DNA from: Nostoc sp. MS1
GTDB lineage: Bacteria > Cyanobacteriota > Cyanobacteriia > Cyanobacteriales > Nostocaceae
Direction: 5' to 3'
Assembly (NCBI RefSeq): GCF_019976755.1
Contig: NZ_AP023443.1
Coordinates: 1-64,000, forward strand
Length of the DNA stretch: 64,000 nt
A program made the translations under genes and the position numbers. The first letter of the stretch is position 1; the number at the start of each line of letters is the position of its first letter. The notes below the pieces were generated by a model that was given only the letters and a program-made list of their open reading frames with translations, searched no databases and was not told the origin of the DNA. Positions 33,401 through 40,186 of the stretch are shown here, piece after piece.

Positions 33401-35248
33401 GAAGCAAATAATTACAAGGGAAAACAATGGAATCCCCAAGAAAAATACCCGATTGAAATCAGGGCATCTCACCACCCACCGGGACATAAGCGCCACGGTT
33501 TAAGATTAGCGTTTGTACAAGATACGGATGGCGAGTACAAGGAATACGCATCGCTGGAGCCAAGAACTGGACAGCTACCAATTGGTACGAAAGCTCTGGC
33601 TAATATTATCCCTGGTGAAACATACACTGCTCTTGCCACAATCTCAATACCAGGAAAGCCTGTGGTAAATGTTACCGTTAGAGAAATTAGTAAATTCGCT
33701 TATGCAGGACAATCGTTTAATGGCGAGTCGGCAACATTAGAAATAGGTACAAAATCAGTACCTAGTCAAACAGTGAAAATCAAATTAGAAGGAAAAACTC
33801 TAGGGGAATTAGACGCGGATTCGGTGAAACAATTACAAGTATTTAGTTTAGTTAAAGACGCTCAACCCTTGAACCTCAAGTTAAAAACAGTTTCTGACAG
33901 CGAAAAGTTTGGATTTATGCTAGCCGAATCACCAAACGGGAATTTACTAAGAATTAATAATATTGGTCAATATGCTTATAAAGGGCAAACATTTAATGAT
34001 GAAAACTATCGCAAGCTGACGTTAGAAGTATCACAAACCCAAGTCAAAGATGCAGTGTTCCTCAATGGTCAGCCGTTGGGGGTGTTGTTTTTCAAAAAAG
34101 ACAAGGAAGTTCTTCAGGAACTAGGCGCTTTACAACCAGGGAAATTGACACCAGTACAAGCAACGCTACAAAGTAATTTCTCAACCACAGTACTCAAAGT
34201 TGACCCAGAAAGTATCAAGTATCCCCAAACCTGGACAAAGCAGAGCAGGGGAGCAGGGGAGGCAAGGGAGGCAGGGGAGGTAAGGGAGAAATTGTTAGTA
34301 AATTCTCCCCCTGCTCCCAATTCTCCCCCTGCTCCCCCTGCTTCTTTTCCTGAGACAGCACCGATCCTGCACAAAATTAAAGAGCGCCCCACCATATTGT
34401 TCGCCAGTCCTGAAGATAAAATGCTGGGCATGACGCTGTTGGCAGTTGATAATCACAAGGTGGAGGCGGTTAGTCAATGGTTACAACAGAAGAATGTGGC
34501 GATCGCCCAAATACCACCAGATGAAGTTCCTCTAGAAACTAAAAAAGGACTAGCAGTCTTTAGCTTGGTTAATTCAACTATCCCTCTTTCGGTTAGTACG
34601 GCGATGACCAAGAAGTTTGGTGCAGTGATAGAGTCGCCAGACGAGTATGACTTCAAAGTGCGATCGCTGCCGAACCGCCCTCAATCTTTACAACCGTCAC
34701 AAGCGTCAATAGTGAATCAAATTGCATCAAATCGAGAGCTAACAGTTAACAATCAAGTTGTAGATACTCAACAGAAGACTTCGCCAGATCCATCCGTGAC
34801 AATCGAAGACCTACGCAATTGGTACGACAATGCTCATAACTTAGGAAAGCCTGATGAATACAAAAACCGCATTGTGGAAATAGGTCATGCCTTCAAAGCG
34901 GGAATGCCCTTGCCGGATAAAGCTTATACGGCAATGCAAAAGGATAAGCAAAACCTAGAACAAATCATTCGCCTCACTGAAATCTCTCAAAGACTGGGTA
35001 CGGTTTGGGGTCAGCCGATTGAAGATAATCTGACGCTGGTGAGTGGGAAAATTTACGACTTGGCTTATAACCGCGATCGCCAAGATTTAGTCATTGCTCA
35101 AAAAGATGGTGAGGTACTTTTGAGAGTTGAGACTGGCAAGATAACAGTCAACAAAGTAACCCCTCAACTGTTAGAGACTTTTGAGAATGCAGATAAGAGA
35201 CTTGAGGCGATTAATCGTGAAAAACAGCAGATGGATATGCAGCATTGA
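30419..35248 (+). CDS. Single-chain two-barrel RNA polymerase-like protein
   Basis: 1609 residues from the ATG at 30419 (a TTG at 30410 adds three). It carries the marks of the double-psi beta-barrel RNA polymerases in the order found in eukaryotic RNA-dependent RNA polymerases and the phage enzyme YonO. Barrel-1-like region: VGDCYGQISTELY (~145-157), VIQHRFGW (~173-180), YRFGKGTLRP with Lys194, and SSFKGTDK with Lys226/230. Barrel-2-like region: FRSPFLNSNGLCVSTN (~441-456), then ERQGRDFDGDCIGVAL with Asp506-Phe-Asp508-Gly-Asp510, the metal-binding triad of cellular RNA polymerase (NADFDGD). Next come SVGVINNQ (~571-578) and AVDLFKSSKTPE (~676-687), which follow the RdRP pattern 'G.isN' and 'AVD..K.G'. 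The C-terminal half has repeated beta-rich units and an in-frame palindromic repeat insert (~1275-1311). I expect RNA synthesis; the template is unknown. Confidence 0.75.
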   Translation: MTLEFRHFDTRLNQWIHTDGDKENPKSILTEKLDNTLLEFYFPLKQFSFGHIDEYSKAEDLKNHPDGHILLLSSKTRLLYGHPECLPEIEKLCPDRKDRGAYGSIFLGACKNSLHEELNILVVDDSQEKGENGGILDREEAFKLVGDCYGQISTELYDKLTKRQEQSDKSYRVIQHRFGWKETDGEDTKYRFGKGTLRPNKLNKLKYSEQNNEPKIDLILPLSSFKGTDKDRPGGASKPQIKPGLYKQKIWLGEKSQSERGKTAISQLLASFPQGIKDFAEELEAQVLKLTEMQSDPRKVAQLYCEKYEKRKAFTEEQKAALRQTITEQVADGTLVKQLELLAGNEDSEEFEINDELDESPKEDLLMYRIIKADLIGGHNQLLETEKVRKELSRFVQNEWRDIAIGRTLTFDRGMIIPSKELKNGEICVPWFDDGEKVLNFRSPFLNSNGLCVSTNKLIEDRLAPDGANLKGIIVVNDEDHKRILARLEADEVAPLETESERQGRDFDGDCIGVALASNYPNFTAEAEYRNQRENAYAPTVKLKKQSFYNPSNGTQPPFEEIAIHMSDSLSVGVINNQVTALEALESEIEILKTYGTPEQKSEYLDKVSSHYQELFSQENQERPKPIRQEYKSYMEDFVALAQTERTPQIILQAMEVNRQMYRKMIEEGCYQNQIAVDLFKSSKTPEMGLIKENNRYLYRQVDYIKDKKLKTIYLDEGIKTTGYSPVELLINQANKYFQSAQLESRPIVQFQDLFKGVEFTPQQRLEAVAAKFEYDRLFNAAVRMDIKRETEQGPSAVIQTTQGTQIEVTNLTRYGHPGIWKAQTINLKLEAIPEKYQTKERPHKLLALAQIDNELTDNGKPAYHKLGTISQQSVIDNNLKAGMATDNAKLVEFKPELSRSQTKLMFEGANQNAQSWRESIPPQSRLSAAAAAWVVGAARQDELERKEVGDESESQKEIIKKIPNFVFAAFSDEIVAQLNQLQFKELTLGTLSEEANNYKGKQWNPQEKYPIEIRASHHPPGHKRHGLRLAFVQDTDGEYKEYASLEPRTGQLPIGTKALANIIPGETYTALATISIPGKPVVNVTVREISKFAYAGQSFNGESATLEIGTKSVPSQTVKIKLEGKTLGELDADSVKQLQVFSLVKDAQPLNLKLKTVSDSEKFGFMLAESPNGNLLRINNIGQYAYKGQTFNDENYRKLTLEVSQTQVKDAVFLNGQPLGVLFFKKDKEVLQELGALQPGKLTPVQATLQSNFSTTVLKVDPESIKYPQTWTKQSRGAGEAREAGEVREKLLVNSPPAPNSPPAPPASFPETAPILHKIKERPTILFASPEDKMLGMTLLAVDNHKVEAVSQWLQQKNVAIAQIPPDEVPLETKKGLAVFSLVNSTIPLSVSTAMTKKFGAVIESPDEYDFKVRSLPNRPQSLQPSQASIVNQIASNRELTVNNQVVDTQQKTSPDPSVTIEDLRNWYDNAHNLGKPDEYKNRIVEIGHAFKAGMPLPDKAYTAMQKDKQNLEQIIRLTEISQRLGTVWGQPIEDNLTLVSGKIYDLAYNRDRQDLVIAQKDGEVLLRVETGKITVNKVTPQLLETFENADKRLEAINREKQQMDMQH
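34240..34352. repeat. Palindromic G-rich repeat inside polymerase-like gene
   Basis: GCAGGGGAGCAGGGGAGGC-type purine arm (34240-34290) followed by CTCCCCCTGCTCCC-type pyrimidine arm (34303-34352). The frame is kept and encodes a Gly/Ala/Glu/Arg stretch, then SPPAPNSPPAPPAS. It has the same type and layout as 675-799. Confidence 0.75.
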
Positions 35249-35336
35249 GAAAATCTTTTAATTAGCAGCCCAAATAATCTTGATTAAGATAGAACTTCGG
35301 AAAAATTCATTATCAATTCATGAAGACGAAAAACCT

Positions 35337-36281
35337 ATGGAAGCAACAGAATTAGAGCAAGCACAAGCTTTTTTTAATCAAGGGATGGAGCATCTTATAC
35401 CAATTCGCAATTCGCAATTCGCAATTCGCAATTAATAAGACTTCGATCTAGAGAAACTTCCTTGATTAGTATCTGTTATGATATTTTAGTGAGTTATTGT
35501 CACTAAACTCAATACTAAAAATTACAAGAAATTAGTAATTTTATTACATATTACCAGTATAGAAACCTAGAGTGTGATTAAGTTGTTTAACTGCGAATTG
35601 CGAATTGCGAATTGCGAATTGGAGATGGCGCTTAATCCAAACTTTGCAGATGTTCACAATGCTATAGGATTAGTTCAGTTTGGTATTGGCAAATACGAAG
35701 GCGCAATTGAAATGTTTGAGAATGCTATTGCTCTCAATCCAAACTTTGCAGAAGCCTACAATAATCGCGGTTTATCCCGTCTAAAAATCTGTCACAAATC
35801 GGAGTTTCCCAAAATTGTTGAGGATTATAATCAGGCACTCGCTCTCAATCCCAATTTGGTTGAAGCTTATTTAAATAGGGCAGATATCTATAAGAATTAC
35901 ATTGGTGATTTTGATGCGGCAATGCAGGATTATCAAAAAATAATCTCGCTTGAGCCTAATCGGGTAGAGCCTTATATCAACGTAGCTCACATTCATTTAA
36001 CATTAGGGAATTTAGAAGAATCGCTTGGTCAATTAGAAAAGGCATTGTCTTTAAATTCTGATTGTCCAGAAGCTTATTGTGGAAGGGGAACAGTTAGGTT
36101 TCATTTGGGTGATAAAGAGGGGGCAAAAAAAGATTTGTTCTTGGCATTTGATTTATACGAAGCGCAGGGAAATATAGTTTATTGCGTTTTCACAAGGAGT
36201 TTAATCATGAGTTTATTTAAGGATTATGAAGTGTATAAAGATTTATTTGCTATTGAAAGTAAGATGAAAGAAAAAAAATAA
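35337..36281 (+). pseudogene. TPR-repeat protein gene interrupted by heptamer-bounded element
   Basis: An ATG at 35337 begins MEATELEQAQAFFNQGMEHL, the first helix of a TPR, and then runs into AATTCGC repeats and a stop at 35433. After a ~160-bp segment and inverted repeats, the frame resumes at about 35620 with EMALNPNFADVHNAIGLVQF and continues through about five TPR units (LNPNFAEAYNNRGL, LNPNLVEAYLNRADIYKN and others) to 36281. Joining the two parts directly leaves about 12 residues of the first repeat missing. A truncated product from a GTG at 35574 or the ATG at 35625 may still be made. TPR proteins are protein-interaction scaffolds; no partner is evident. Confidence 0.75.
35402..35620. 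repeat. Element bounded by inverted four-unit heptamer repeats
   Basis: AATTCGC x4 at 35402-35429 and GCGAATT x4 at 35593-35620 in opposite orientation, enclosing ~163 bp of AT-rich non-coding DNA. The layout is the same as at 4630-4859, but the inner sequence is not obviously related. Confidence 0.8.
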
Positions 36282-36302
36282 ATACTCCTAACAGGAGTAT
36301 TT
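36280..36302 (+). terminator. Hairpin after the TPR gene
   Basis: AAATACTCCT, AAC, AGGAGTATTT: a perfect 10-bp stem overlapping the stop codon region and followed by ATCTAAG. Short and symmetrical, a likely terminator with a weak T-tract. Confidence 0.65.
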
Positions 36303-36436
36303 ATCTAAGAATTAGAAAGGAAGTAGCCGTTTTGATACAGACTGCGATCACTTGATAACTTAACTAAGTTCTCTCACCGACTAAAATTCAGGAACTGGGA
36401 ATTTTCCAAATAAATTAGCGTAGTTTATTAAAATAA

Positions 36437-37291
36437 ATGAACAGTCACAAAAGCTCATCAATTAATAAATATTCTTCACTAAAACCTTTGAGTGGTGTTA
36501 CAGTTGTTGTCACCCGTGCATCTGAACAATCAAACCAATTTGTGGGTTTATTAGAACAAGTTGGTGCCACGGCATTATCGATGTCTTGCTTATGTATTTA
36601 TCCACCTTCGAGTTATGAAAAACTAGATGAGGCGATCGCTAACTTACATCAGTTTGATTGGTTGATTTTTACGTCAACGAATGGCATAGATTACTTTCTG
36701 GAAAGATTAACTAGATTAGGTTATAATACAAACGTACTTGCGAACATCAAGATAGCTGTAGTCGGACAAAAAACAGCAGCACGACTACAAGAATATGGTT
36801 TAAAAGTAGATTTTTTCCCACCAGATTTTGTCTCAGATTCTCTAATTGCATCATTTCCCAATCGGGATAATCTTCAAGGCACTAAAATCCTTTATCCCCA
36901 ATTAGAGGCAGGTGGGCGAGAAAATATTGTCGAGGAACTTACTTCATTAGGTGCAGAAGTACAAGCTGTACCAACTTATCAATCGAATTGTACAACTGAA
37001 ATCCCACTATTAATTACCCAGGCTTTTCTTTCAGGTAAAATTGATGTGGTCACGTTTGCCAGTCCTAAGACAGTAAGATGCTTCCGTGAGTCAGTTAAAT
37101 TAATTAATGCCGAATCTGTTCTAGACAATATTTGTATTGCATCTATCGGGCCAGTTACCTCAGAGGCTTGCCGAAGTATTTTGAACAGGGTTGATGTTGA
37201 AGCTAACCCTTACACTCTTGATGGTTTAACAGATGCTATTGTACAGTGGAAGCAAGCGAAAAATATTTGGGCTAATCAGCCTATAAGCTAA
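36437..37291 (+). CDS. hemD: Uroporphyrinogen-III synthase
   Basis: 284 residues with the two-lobed HemD pattern: GVTVVVTRASEQSNQFVGLL (~20-39), DWLIFTSTNGIDYF, KIAVVGQKTAARLQEYG, TKILYPQLEAGGRENIVEEL, VVTFASPKTVRCF and CIASIGPVTSEAC. The enzyme closes hydroxymethylbilane to uroporphyrinogen III, the precursor of haem and chlorophyll. No other tetrapyrrole gene is nearby, so this is probably a second copy beside a chromosomal one. HemD sequences diverge strongly, but the pattern here is complete. Confidence 0.85.
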   Translation: MNSHKSSSINKYSSLKPLSGVTVVVTRASEQSNQFVGLLEQVGATALSMSCLCIYPPSSYEKLDEAIANLHQFDWLIFTSTNGIDYFLERLTRLGYNTNVLANIKIAVVGQKTAARLQEYGLKVDFFPPDFVSDSLIASFPNRDNLQGTKILYPQLEAGGRENIVEELTSLGAEVQAVPTYQSNCTTEIPLLITQAFLSGKIDVVTFASPKTVRCFRESVKLINAESVLDNICIASIGPVTSEACRSILNRVDVEANPYTLDGLTDAIVQWKQAKNIWANQPIS

Positions 37292-37376
37292 TTGCCCAAA
37301 TATTTAGAAATCAGCCAGAACAGCAGCAGCTTTATCGCCCGTTAGCACAAACAAAGGCTTGCGCCACTGAATTACA

Positions 37377-37844
37377 TTAAGCTAAGTATTGTGGACAGTA
37401 ACCCAATCCTTTGATAACATCTGTTCGGAAAACCTCAATATCATCGCACTGAGGAACCCCATGAGAAACTATAGAAACGTGATAGTGACGCATCACCTCA
37501 GTAATCGTTGCGCCTGAGTCCAATTTCATCAGGACTGAATTTATTAACTTAGATGGGGTAGAAACTACTCCTAGTTCATTGAAAACAGCTTGAATATTTT
37601 TTTCCTGTTGAGGCTCAATAGTGGATTTTATTTGTGTGTTAACTATCCATCCATCTCTTTGATTAATAACTGTGACAATGCTAGAAGAAATATAAGAACA
37701 GTTGGCTAAATAATTAACTAGATATAGTGTCAGGCTAGCATTTTCTAAATGATAGAGATATTGCTTATCCTGATTGAGAGAGGTGCGAGTGAAACCTAGT
37801 ATTGAAGTAAGTCTTGACGCTAAATTACTATGATTGTTAGCCAT
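37377..37844 (-). CDS. Unknown protein
   Basis: 155 residues, soluble, mixed alpha/beta, with no signal peptide or membrane segment. It has a histidine- and cysteine-containing C-terminal part (MRHYHVSIVSHGVPQCDD, then LGYCPQYLA). It is convergent with hemD. No family is recognised. Normal composition and a clean open frame suggest a real gene. Confidence 0.5.
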   Translation of the reverse strand: MANNHSNLASRLTSILGFTRTSLNQDKQYLYHLENASLTLYLVNYLANCSYISSSIVTVINQRDGWIVNTQIKSTIEPQQEKNIQAVFNELGVVSTPSKLINSVLMKLDSGATITEVMRHYHVSIVSHGVPQCDDIEVFRTDVIKGLGYCPQYLA

Positions 37845-38363
37845 AATTTTAATTGTTTTGTAGATTCTACTTTTTAATTAAAAGCGATTAATACTCATGC
37901 TAATTGGAATATATAATATTATTTTATACAAAAGTCTTGACTAGAATTAAGTTAAATCAAGATTTTTATCTTGTATATTTATCACAAATTCTCAGATAGC
38001 ATTTGCAAAGTTGCTATTAGTTAAACGTTAATTTATTCACCAGAAGTATTATCACAACAATTGAAATAAAATGCAGCTTACTTTTGATAAAGTGGTAGTT
38101 TGTGGCTTTAGGAGTAGAAATATTTCTATTTATCTATACTTTTTACAAAACTACTTGCAAAAGTCTATGCCACAATCTTATATATAATTGTGGATCATTA
38201 GTAGGGAGCATAGCTAGTAATATCGCCTTAACCAAAGCAAGGGTCATTACTAACTTTCTAACTGTTGTAACCATATGCAGCTAAAATTGTCAATCATTAT
38301 CAGTTGACATGACCAAAAATTTTCTAAAATGCTAATAGATAAAGCAGTTTGAATAATAAGTAG
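37845..38363. other. AT-rich intergenic region
   Basis: About 520 bp between divergent genes. A 60-codon open frame at 38102-38284 has no ribosome site and a composition unlike a real protein. The region must include promoters for both flanking genes. Nothing else is seen. Confidence 0.45.
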
Positions 38364-39806
38364 ATGCAATTAAAGACTCCGCCGCAAAACTTTCTCCCCA
38401 TACTGTTAGCATTACGTGATTATTACGCGCCGATTGTAGAGCAGTATGAAAAGTTATACAAACAAGCGAACGATAACCTTAATCATGTAGAAGCGTTATT
38501 AGCAAACTGGCCAGCAAAGTCAAGCGAACAGATGAATCGCTTAAAATCAGAGCAATTGGCACAAGTGTCTACTGCGACTGAAAAAACAAATGAGTCTTTA
38601 AACGGTAGTCAGACAGTTTTAGAAACTAAGCCTAACTTAGCCCAAACCGATACCAAATTAGAAACAATTCATAACCTAAAAACAGAACATTTATTTCTAG
38701 CGATGGTTGAGACTAATGCCCAGCTAGAGATTCCACAGCCAGATGATACCACTTTAGAAACCTCATCCTCAAACAATAACAATGCTATTAGTGAAGCTGA
38801 AACCACCGCAGTAGAATCTAACCCCACTCAAGAAGACTCATTTTTAGATCAAGGGGATGAAATTTTAGCAACACAGGGAGAGCAAGAAGAATCGAATGAT
38901 GTACAACAGCCAGCCACAGACATTATAGAAACCAATGTATCATCTGTAAGTCAAGAAGATAACCAAGAGTTAGCCATTGATGAATCAGCTACTGTTGCCC
39001 AAGAGGGCTTATCCTCAGACAAAAACAATAACATAGTAGAAACTGAGGACGAGTTGTTAGAAACTGAAGATGCGGCGGAGGTAGCCACAGACAATGTAGA
39101 AACCAACAGTTCATCAACTGCCACCCAAAGCGAACATCAACAGCCACAATCAACATCTAGCGAACAAGAGAACATACAGCAAACTCAGGACGAAGCGCGT
39201 TCTTTGACAGAGATTCCTATGCTGGAGGAATACTTTGGACTCAGGCGCATAGAAGCAGTCCAAAAGCTACTACAAAAACATCCGGGTAATATCTGTCATG
39301 TAGATTTCGTGTTGCGTGCGCTGTATGGTGAGTTAGAGCCAGATATAAAAAAAATAGTCAGAGGTAGAGTTCAATCAACACTAACTCAGGGGAAAAATGA
39401 CGGCAGATGGTTTTTGGTTCCTGGAAAGTCGGGTTATTACACTATAGATTTAAAATTGCTCAAATCGAACCGGAAAACTAGTTATTCTAAACAAGAGAAT
39501 AGTAAAAGTAAAAAGCCGTCTCCGCAGTCCAAAGCGAATGCTGTACCGATGATGGGAGAATTTGAGGGGAAATTTATAATTGATGCACTGACTACTTTGC
39601 TACAACAAAACCCAGGTAAAGTGTTTAATGTCGCTCAAGTCATTGAAGCCCTATATGGTGAATTAGACCCCCAAGAAATTAAGGAGGTCAAGCCCAGTGT
39701 GCTGAATGAATTGTCGCGTGGTCATCGTACAGGCATATTCTTCAGAGTGCCAGGGGAAAAAGGTGTTTATACCTGGGATGTTAAGTTACTGACCTCACAA
39801 AGTTAG
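38364..39806 (+). CDS. Protein with acidic linker and two winged-helix-like repeats
   Basis: 480 residues. The helical N-terminus (~1-55) has YYAPIVEQYEKLYKQANDN. A long Glu/Asp/Thr/Ser/Gln-rich linker (~60-275) looks disordered. Two ~80-residue units follow: EYFGLRRIEAVQKLLQKHPG (~286-305) and EFEGKFIIDALTTLLQQNPG (~397-416), each followed by V..ALYGEL.P..., then F.VPG..G.Y..D.KLL. The units look like HARE-HTH or related winged helices, which bind DNA or histone-like partners. A plasmid DNA-binding or regulatory protein is a reasonable guess. The exact family is not recognised. Confidence 0.55.
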   Translation: MQLKTPPQNFLPILLALRDYYAPIVEQYEKLYKQANDNLNHVEALLANWPAKSSEQMNRLKSEQLAQVSTATEKTNESLNGSQTVLETKPNLAQTDTKLETIHNLKTEHLFLAMVETNAQLEIPQPDDTTLETSSSNNNNAISEAETTAVESNPTQEDSFLDQGDEILATQGEQEESNDVQQPATDIIETNVSSVSQEDNQELAIDESATVAQEGLSSDKNNNIVETEDELLETEDAAEVATDNVETNSSSTATQSEHQQPQSTSSEQENIQQTQDEARSLTEIPMLEEYFGLRRIEAVQKLLQKHPGNICHVDFVLRALYGELEPDIKKIVRGRVQSTLTQGKNDGRWFLVPGKSGYYTIDLKLLKSNRKTSYSKQENSKSKKPSPQSKANAVPMMGEFEGKFIIDALTTLLQQNPGKVFNVAQVIEALYGELDPQEIKEVKPSVLNELSRGHRTGIFFRVPGEKGVYTWDVKLLTSQS

Positions 39807-40186
39807 CTGACGGAACATATTGCTTGGAGATTTATTTGTAGACAGAAGTACACATAATACATAAAACTACACCTTGTGGTTGATATGTTCTTCAAGGCTG
39901 TTTGTTATATACTAGTGTGGTAAAACTTACTAGAGCGAAAATTCAAACCTAGTAAATTCGTTGTTGTTGAGAATTTTGATTTACTTATTTACGCCTGTTT
40001 CAATCATTACAAACCTGCTCTAGTTTATTTTGCCGTTCTAGGTTATATACTTTGAGTCTTGTGTAATTGTAAAAAACGACTAAAGCTCTATGCCTAGCCT
40101 AAGTTCTGATTTGGTACTAGAGTATGGGCAAAGCCAACGGAAGCGGCTAGAGTCACTTGAACGAGATGCGGCACATAAGGCACAGT
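39807..40186. other. Intergenic region between convergent genes
   Basis: About 380 bp. A 39-codon frame (40090-40209, MPSLSSDLVLEYG...) runs into the end of the RTX gene on the other strand; it lacks a good ribosome site and may be a gene remnant. No terminator is obvious. Confidence 0.4.

Noticed and set aside
2270..35620. GCGAATT tandem repeats as a CRISPR array
   Set aside because: Units are seven bases without spacers; they are tandem heptamers of the STRR type.
38102..38284. 60-codon open frame
   Set aside because: No ribosome site, AT-driven composition and no similarity in pattern to any protein known to me.
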